Below, in pieces: positions 24,067-28,409 of a stretch of DNA of 28,409 nucleotides. The DNA is from an uncultured Oxalobacteraceae bacterium (GTDB taxonomy: Bacteria > Pseudomonadota > Gammaproteobacteria > Burkholderiales > Burkholderiaceae), in NCBI GenBank assembly GCA_946479255.1, contig CAMLFK010000032.1, positions 1 to 28,409 of the forward strand. The letters are read 5' to 3'. Under the pieces are notes generated by a model, which did not search any database, had not been told where the DNA came from, and saw only the letters and a list, made by a program, of their open reading frames with translations. The position numbers and the translations under genes are program-made. Numbering within the stretch: the first letter of the stretch is position 1; every line of letters begins with the position of its first letter.

Positions 24067-25149
24067 TCAGGCTTCTTCGGCGCGCGGAGAAATAAAAGCT
24101 TTGTGGAACAGATGGCGCACCAGCAACAAGGGCGGCATGCGCAGCCAGTTACCACGCACATACAAAAGGAAATGCGCCAGGCCACCCAGCCGGCCGGCGC
24201 AGCTGGCATGCTTGGGCAGCAAGGCGCGCCCGAACAGCTGGTCCATCAGGGCCAGCAGCCAGGATGAGGGGCCGTAGCGCCGGCAGGCCGCCATGGCGTC
24301 CGCCGGCACCGGCGTGCCGAGCAGGCGCGCCGCGTAGCGCAGCGCATAAAACAAGGGCCGTCCCAGTTCCAGCTCGGCCGCGCGGCGCGGCAACTCGCTC
24401 CAGAATGCCGGCTCCTTGCCGAATTCCCCCAGCAGGCGGTCGATATCGACCAGGTCGCGCAGGCCGCGCCCGAACTCGCCGTCGTAGAACAGGTGGGTGG
24501 CGCTGTGCAGCACCATGTCCACCGGCGCCAGCACCGCCATGCCGTCCAGGCCGGCAAGCGGACGGGCTTGCGCGCGCAGCTTGGCCGGGTCGGGCCGGGC
24601 CCGCGCCGACAGCGGCAAAATCGTGTGATGCACGTCGATCGAGGTATCCCTGCGCGCGTGCACCATCGGCGGAATTTCATGCATCCAGGTCCGGTAGTAG
24701 CGCTGGTCATAGGCGTCATGATGGGTGGACACCCAGCCGCGGATCATCAGCGCGGACTCGACTTCCGGCAATGCCTCGCGCGTGACCAGCAAGTCGATGT
24801 CGGAAAACAGGCGTCCGTGCCCGGCTGGGAGGCGCGCCGCTGCATAGGCGGCGCCCTTGAGCAGGATCAGCGGCGTGTCAACCCCCTCCAGCGCCTGGCG
24901 GATCTGGCCGATTTCATGCTCAACTGCCTGCGTATGGCGCGCCGCCTGGGTAGCGGCCCATTCCAGGTGGGCGCGCGCCGGTCCGGGAATGCTGTCCAGC
25001 TGGCCGTGGGCCTGCGCCAGATGGTGCAGGCTGGCACTCAGGTTGGCGGCCAGCGCTTGGCGCAACAGCAACTCCCACTCGGCCAGGCCGAGGCTGCCCA
25101 TGCCGACAGGCGCGCGCAGCACGCGAATCAAAAGCGGAAAAGGCCTCAT
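24067..25149 (-). CDS. Nucleotidyltransferase-family protein of the HprK-related gene set
   Basis: The 360-residue protein matches the uncharacterised nucleotidyltransferase family often seen beside HprK-related kinases. Visible marks are LILLKGAAYA (about 94-103), the metal-binding loop GRLFSDIDLLV (112-122, S-D-x-D) and a later acidic SIDVHHTILPL. It should move a nucleotidyl (or related) group onto a small molecule or protein; the acceptor is unknown. There is no signal peptide. The start at 25149 overlaps the stop of the kinase gene (ATGA), so the two are translationally coupled; the longer upstream frame is rejected for that reason. It is the last gene of the operon, and its stop is about 50 bases before the shared terminator. 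Confidence 0.88.
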   Translation of the reverse strand: MRPFPLLIRVLRAPVGMGSLGLAEWELLLRQALAANLSASLHHLAQAHGQLDSIPGPARAHLEWAATQAARHTQAVEHEIGQIRQALEGVDTPLILLKGAAYAAARLPAGHGRLFSDIDLLVTREALPEVESALMIRGWVSTHHDAYDQRYYRTWMHEIPPMVHARRDTSIDVHHTILPLSARARPDPAKLRAQARPLAGLDGMAVLAPVDMVLHSATHLFYDGEFGRGLRDLVDIDRLLGEFGKEPAFWSELPRRAAELELGRPLFYALRYAARLLGTPVPADAMAACRRYGPSSWLLALMDQLFGRALLPKHASCAGRLGGLAHFLLYVRGNWLRMPPLLLVRHLFHKAFISPRAEEA

Positions 25150-26063
25150 GCGGCGGGCCGTTCCAGCGCGTCGAACACTGCCAGCGCATCGTCCAGGCGG
25201 CTGTAACTGAATTCGTGGCAGCTGCATGCGTCGATCAGCCGGCCGAGCGCGTCGAAACCGGGCGCCCCCAGCAGATTGTAATTAAAGGAGTTTTCGGCCA
25301 GTTGCATGAAGGCGCGGGCCGGCGCCAGCGGCGTGAGGCTGGGCGCGGCACCGGCAACATAACGCGGAAAGATCACCCACGCGGGCTTGGCCGGCTCGGC
25401 GGCACGGGCAATGCTGGCGGCCGGCGGCTTCATGTGCGCTACCGTGCCTTTCGAGGTGTCCGCCACGGGCGGGCTCATGACCGGCTGGCCGGCGTAGGCA
25501 CGGATGATCTCGATCGAGGCGTTCTTCAGGCTGACCGGGCGCGGTACCGGAGTCAGGAGTCCGGTGGCCAGCTCGACCAGTGCCATTTCGTCCGACAGCA
25601 GGCGCCAGCCGCGGCTGACCAGCGCCGCGCACAACGTGCTTTTGCCGGAACCGGGCGGGGCCGGCAAAATGGCCGCGCAGCCGTCCTTTTCGACCACGGC
25701 GGCGTGGATGATCAGCCAGCCATGGGCGCGGCTCGACACGCACCAGTTCAAGGTCCACTCGAACATCGGAAACGCATGGTTGATCGGCAAAGGTTTGAAG
25801 GGCGCGCTGCCGTCGTGGTCGAAATGGACCTGCGGGCGTATCCAGCGCCGCACACCGCCGGCCTCGGCCATGCGGACGTGGAAATCGGCGAAGCGCTCCG
25901 CACCATGGATTGGATAGTCGGCGTACAGCGCGCCCAGCACGTCGGCGAAGTGGCCGATCGGGGAACGCAGGTGGGTGACGAAGGGGCCGGTCTGCAGGCG
26001 GATGCCGGGGCCGGCAAGTTGCGCGCGCAGGGCCGCGCGCGACAGCGAAGACAGGGTGATCAT
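25146..26063 (-). CDS. HprK-related kinase (HprK-related kinase A type)
   Basis: The 305-residue protein resembles the C-terminal kinase domain of HPr kinase/phosphorylase. It has IIHAAVVEKDG (118-128), Walker A APPGSGKST (135-143) and a downstream acidic LLSDEMALVEL (155-165). It lacks the N-terminal half of true HprK, and there is no HPr or PTS gene here, so its target is not HPr by context. The expected activity is ATP-dependent phosphorylation of a protein or small ligand in the cytoplasm. The ATG follows the stop of the PqqD-like gene without a gap and its own stop overlaps the nucleotidyltransferase start. Families of this type are catalogued as a conserved but unexplained gene set with PqqD-like proteins. 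Confidence 0.88.
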   Translation of the reverse strand: MITLSSLSRAALRAQLAGPGIRLQTGPFVTHLRSPIGHFADVLGALYADYPIHGAERFADFHVRMAEAGGVRRWIRPQVHFDHDGSAPFKPLPINHAFPMFEWTLNWCVSSRAHGWLIIHAAVVEKDGCAAILPAPPGSGKSTLCAALVSRGWRLLSDEMALVELATGLLTPVPRPVSLKNASIEIIRAYAGQPVMSPPVADTSKGTVAHMKPPAASIARAAEPAKPAWVIFPRYVAGAAPSLTPLAPARAFMQLAENSFNYNLLGAPGFDALGRLIDACSCHEFSYSRLDDALAVFDALERPAA

Positions 26064-26327
26064 TTAAAAGGCTTCAATCAAAGCCAGGTGACGCAGTTCG
26101 CCCAGCAGACTGCCGAGCTCGTCGATGGTGGCGGCATCGCATTCCAGGCCGAGCGCCACGGCCAGGCCGGCAGTGCCTTCCGGCCGGTCGCGCAACAAGG
26201 TCAGGGAATCCAGCGCGGCCAGTCCCAGCAAGTGGGTGTCGCCGGACAAATCGTTATATAACACGCATTCCTCGCCCCAGACCCGATGCCGCAAGTTTTG
26301 CCCGGGGGCGATCCGCCACTTCAGCAT
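26064..26327 (-). CDS. PqqD-related small protein of the HprK-related system
   Basis: The 87-residue protein resembles PqqD, with a compact fold: RHRVWGEECVLYNDLSGDTHLLGLAALDSLTLL, then a helical half ending in LGELRHLALIEAF. PqqD-like domains (RiPP recognition elements) bind leader peptides and present them to modifying enzymes. No radical SAM gene is in the window; the partners here are a kinase-like and a nucleotidyltransferase-like enzyme. The start is 13 bases after the stop of the secreted-protein gene and has no strong Shine-Dalgarno, fitting translational coupling. The stop abuts the kinase start. It is reasonable, but unproven, that it binds the protein encoded just upstream. Confidence 0.85.
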   Translation of the reverse strand: MLKWRIAPGQNLRHRVWGEECVLYNDLSGDTHLLGLAALDSLTLLRDRPEGTAGLAVALGLECDAATIDELGSLLGELRHLALIEAF

Positions 26328-26340
26328 GCCGCGCGCCGCG

Positions 26341-26928
26341 TTATCCCATCGTGCTGGACAAGTAAATCACGATGTCGGCCGCATTCCATGGCTTGGCCCC
26401 GGCCATCGGGACATACTTGCCAGTGCGCACCCACTCGCTCCACATCGACAAGACGTCCTCTTCGCTCATGAACGAGATCTTCCCCGACTTCACATTCAGG
26501 TAGGTCGCCATCATGTGCATGCCGAGATTGTTCATATCGAAACTCTTGTGGCTCAGGATACCCATGCAAGTCACGGAATCATAGCCGGCCCTGCCCGAGC
26601 ATGAAAACACCCGTTGAAACGCTTCGCCCGTATCGATGCCGCAGCCGCGCCATGCGCTGGGGTGGGTCTTCCAATAGCCGGGCGAGCGCCCCGCGCAGGT
26701 CACCCCGGCGGCGCCACGGCTGGCCAGCTTGCCCGACAGCGCGCCGGACGGCGACTTGCACACCAGCCCGGCCATGGCGCTCTGGCTGGCCAGGGTCATC
26801 AGCACACCCGAAGCGCCCAGTCCGGCCAGGCGGCGGCGCGACACGCCAGCCGGCGACAGGCCGTCCCTTGCAGCCGGGGACTGCTCGGGCAGGGAGCTCT
26901 CCCCCTCTTTTTCTTGTTCGATTGCCAT
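26341..26928 (-). CDS. Tat-type secreted cysteine-containing protein with SPGYWKTHP motif, operon leader
   Basis: The 195-residue protein has a polar, acidic N terminus (1-29), a twin-arginine-like signal (SRRRLAGLGASGVLMTLASQSAMA, 30-53; cleavage likely after AMA), then an exported part with five cysteines (57, 78, 96, 110, 121). The motif SPGYWKTHPSAW (82-93) is the most distinctive element; Gly-Tyr-Trp-Lys-x-His-Pro motifs occur in some secreted bacterial proteins of unknown function. The ATG at 26928 follows AGGAT; a GTG ten codons earlier is possible. It is first in a four-gene operon with PqqD-, HprK- and nucleotidyltransferase-like genes and lies 67 bases behind a sigma-54-type promoter. 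It may be the substrate of those enzymes; this is inference. Confidence 0.82.
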   Translation of the reverse strand: MAIEQEKEGESSLPEQSPAARDGLSPAGVSRRRLAGLGASGVLMTLASQSAMAGLVCKSPSGALSGKLASRGAAGVTCAGRSPGYWKTHPSAWRGCGIDTGEAFQRVFSCSGRAGYDSVTCMGILSHKSFDMNNLGMHMMATYLNVKSGKISFMSEEDVLSMWSEWVRTGKYVPMAGAKPWNAADIVIYLSSTMG

Positions 26929-26994
26929 CTTGTTGATCCTAGAAAAATACTGGGCCACGTGCGCGCCGCAGGCAACGCCATTACAAATAAAACA

Positions 26995-27010
26995 AGCAAG
27001 ATTCGTTCCA
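26995..27010 (-). promoter_or_regulatory. Sigma-54 (-24/-12) promoter of the HprK-related operon
   Basis: On the minus strand TGGAACG (27010-27004), four bases, TTGCT (26999-26995) keeps the invariant GG and GC pairs with the same spacing as the promoter at 23030; one base of the -24 element differs from TGGCACG. It is about 66 bases before the ATG at 26928, almost the same leader length as for the PEP-CTERM gene. Confidence 0.75.
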
Positions 27011-27106
27011 GCAACTACAAACTGGATAAATCCGATTAAAAATCAAGCACTTGACATCCGAAGGCGGAACCTGCCCGTGTACCGCGCTAGGAATTATCCT
27101 GCCCTA

Positions 27107-27124
27107 TGTAAGAATACTCGACAG
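27107..27124 (-). promoter_or_regulatory. Enhancer-like motif (candidate activator site) of the HprK-related operon
   Basis: Minus-strand CTGTCG (27124-27119), four spacer bases, TTCTTACA (27114-27107). It matches the motif at 22915-22932 in all 14 fixed positions and lies 96 bp from the -24 element, against 97 bp there. It starts five bases after the stop codon of the polysaccharide-export gene. Confidence 0.65.
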
Positions 27125-27128
27125 CGTC

Positions 27129-27749
27129 TTAAAAGAAGCTTTCCGGAATCACCAGCACGTCGCCCGGGCGCATCGCCATATTGGCCGAGATATCGCCTTC
27201 CTTGATCAGGTCATTCAGGCGCACCGGCAGTTTCTCGACCTTGCCGTCGACCTTGCGCAGGATGGTGGCTTTGTTGCCCGAAGCAAATTCCGTCACGCCG
27301 CCGACGGCGATCAGCACATCCATCAGCGACATCTCGCTCTTATAGGGCAATGCCTGAGGACGGGCGGCCTGGCCGATCACGCGGATCTGCTCGCCATAGG
27401 TGCCGACGAAGCCGGTCACGACCACGGTAACCACCGGCTGCTGGATGAATTTGGCCAGCGCCTTTTCGATGTCGCGTGCCAGTTCGGTCGGGGTCTTGCC
27501 GGCGGCCTGCAGGTCTTCGACCAGCGGGGTGGTGATCTTGCCGTCAGGGCGCACCGGCACCGACATCGACACTTCCGGATTGCGCCAGACATTGATATTG
27601 ACGCTGTCGCCCGGTCCGATCAGGTAGTTATGCGCTTGCGCCTTGGTCAGTTCAGCCGGCACGGGAGCCTTGCTGGCGCAGCCGGCCAGCACCACCGCCA
27701 GGGCCAGCATCGCCAGCCGCTTGATCGTCGAATTTTGAAAAGCGTTCAC
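27129..27749 (-). CDS. Exopolysaccharide export lipoprotein (Wza/XrtA-system type)
   Basis: The 206-residue outer-membrane lipoprotein has a lipobox LAGC (Cys24), a polysaccharide-export domain (about 41-115, YLIGPGDSVNINVWRNPEVSMSVPVRPDGKIT) and one SLBB-like domain (about 120-170, IRVIGQAARPQALPY and MSLMDVLIAVGG). It is short for Wza and matches the XrtA/PEP-CTERM-associated export protein. It should form or gate the outer-membrane channel for exopolysaccharide. The GTG at 27749 is chosen as start because GAGG is eight bases upstream and the signal peptide then begins properly. Usually chain-length, kinase and glycosyltransferase genes follow such a gene; here the next gene downstream is the secreted protein of the HprK-related operon, 200 bases away with its own promoter. 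Confidence 0.92.
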   Translation of the reverse strand: MNAFQNSTIKRLAMLALAVVLAGCASKAPVPAELTKAQAHNYLIGPGDSVNINVWRNPEVSMSVPVRPDGKITTPLVEDLQAAGKTPTELARDIEKALAKFIQQPVVTVVVTGFVGTYGEQIRVIGQAARPQALPYKSEMSLMDVLIAVGGVTEFASGNKATILRKVDGKVEKLPVRLNDLIKEGDISANMAMRPGDVLVIPESFF

Positions 27750-27862
27750 GGGAGTATCCTCATTGCGAACCGCCGCGGCCATCAGGGCGGCGGCGGTCCA
27801 GGTTATTGTTGGTTGAGCGGCGATAGCATTCCGACAGCACTACTTACTGCGCGGCAATTGCA

Positions 27863-27877
27863 ATTTAATTATTAAAT
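27863..27877. repeat. Perfect AT-rich palindrome upstream of the export lipoprotein gene
   Basis: ATTTAAT-T-ATTAAAT is a 15-base perfect palindrome about 115 bases before the GTG of the export gene. It lies next to a poor TTTACA promoter-like box on the minus strand. It could be an operator or simply part of an AT-rich promoter. Confidence 0.35.
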
Positions 27878-27931
27878 CCTTTGTCTATTGTAAACGAAAG
27901 CGCAAGGGGCGCGCGCAAGTGACAGCGAGAA

Positions 27932-28409
27932 TTATTTGCCAGAAGGCGACTTTTGTTGCAATAAGTCACGCACATGCCGGGCCGGCACCGCATAGGTGAT
28001 GCCGCTGGGGTTGCTGACCGCTCCCTCCTTGAGCGATTTGACGAACACCATATTAATAACAGCGTGCACCAGGCCGGTAGCCGGGTCGTACACCGGACTG
28101 CCGCTGTTGCCGGGATAAGCGGTCCCATCGAGCTGATAAATGGGAAAGGGTTGGCGCTGCAAGTGCCCGATGGCATTCGCCTCCAGCCGCCGCGAATTGA
28201 GCGAAGGCATGACGATCGGCGTGATGGCCGCCAGCAGCGCGCGGTGGGTGGCTGGGTGCAAGCCCAGGGTCATTCCCAGCGGGAATCCGGTGAAGGCCAG
28301 GTCATCGCCCTCCTGTATCTGGCCCGGCTCGCCCAGGTTTAAGGCAGGCAGGGGCGTTCCTTTCAGGCGCAAGTGGGCCAGATCGTGCTCCCGGTCCAGC
28401 CCGGCCAGC
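27932..28409 (-). CDS. Trypsin-like serine protease (N terminus outside window)
   Basis: The last 159 codons of a trypsin-like (S1/DegP-type chymotrypsin fold) protease are visible. The frame is open to the window end, so the true start and the catalytic histidine lie outside. The catalytic aspartate is probably in REHDLAHLRL near the right edge, and the catalytic serine is in the clear motif PGNSGSPVYD. A second beta-barrel pattern follows (GLVHAVINMVFVKS, then GITYAVPARHV), as in DegP-like proteases that rebuild the substrate pocket. No PDZ domain follows the protease domain. It ends 182 bases upstream of the export lipoprotein gene on the same strand; a role in processing envelope or matrix proteins is possible but not shown. 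Confidence 0.85.
   Translation of the reverse strand, partial: LAGLDREHDLAHLRLKGTPLPALNLGEPGQIQEGDDLAFTGFPLGMTLGLHPATHRALLAAITPIVMPSLNSRRLEANAIGHLQRQPFPIYQLDGTAYPGNSGSPVYDPATGLVHAVINMVFVKSLKEGAVSNPSGITYAVPARHVRDLLQQKSPSGK

Noticed and set aside
1..28409. tRNA, rRNA, CRISPR array, insertion sequence or phage integrase
   Set aside because: No cloverleaf, repeat-spacer array, transposase or integrase gene, or terminal inverted repeats were seen when reading both strands.

Overview
The window looks like chromosomal DNA of a GC-rich betaproteobacterium, most likely Oxalobacteraceae (Massilia/Duganella/Pseudoduganella type). This is inferred from gene content: a Tad pilus locus, PEP-CTERM/exosortase-associated genes, a fused IcmF mutase and a fused indolepyruvate:ferredoxin oxidoreductase. 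I see no insertion sequence, prophage, tRNA, rRNA or CRISPR array. The genes are tightly packed, with many ATGA overlaps.

Bases 1-4885 (minus strand) are the start of a Tad (tight adherence) pilus locus: a Flp pilin, a strong intrinsic terminator, the CpaA prepilin peptidase, an AAA+ ATPase with an N-terminal winged-helix-like region that is not a standard Tad part, CpaB, the CpaC secretin, and the first 15 codons of a further gene. A GGDEF diguanylate cyclase (5270-6310) is transcribed divergently from the pilin, with a possible leader ORF in front of it.

Bases 6545-13425 hold a translationally coupled pair: a three-part indolepyruvate:ferredoxin oxidoreductase and the B12-dependent acyl-CoA mutase IcmF, suggesting a shared route of amino-acid-derived acyl-CoA breakdown. 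A LacI-type regulator converges on them. Then come a TonB-C-like periplasmic protein, an Asp-box (BNR) beta-propeller coupled to a MoaD/ThiS-like protein ending in Gly-Gly, and a 101-residue protein of unknown function.

Bases 17185-28409 are a surface-protein/exopolysaccharide region of the PEP-CTERM kind: a PrsT-type TPR lipoprotein, two tandem LuxI-like exosortase-associated acyltransferases, an E1-like (ThiF) adenylyltransferase convergent with them, a PEP-CTERM protein, a four-gene HprK-related/PqqD-related operon headed by a Tat-type secreted cysteine-containing protein, a polysaccharide-export lipoprotein, and a trypsin-like protease cut by the window end. The exosortase and the PrsK/PrsR regulators are not in the window.

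The most striking signal is regulatory. The PEP-CTERM gene and the HprK-related operon, which converge on one bidirectional terminator, each have a sigma-54 (-24/-12) promoter. About 97 bp upstream of each -24 element lies the same split motif, CTGTCG-N4-TTCTTACA. This suggests both are switched on together by one enhancer-binding activator, plausibly PrsR, and ties the uncharacterised HprK/PqqD/nucleotidyltransferase set to the PEP-CTERM surface programme.
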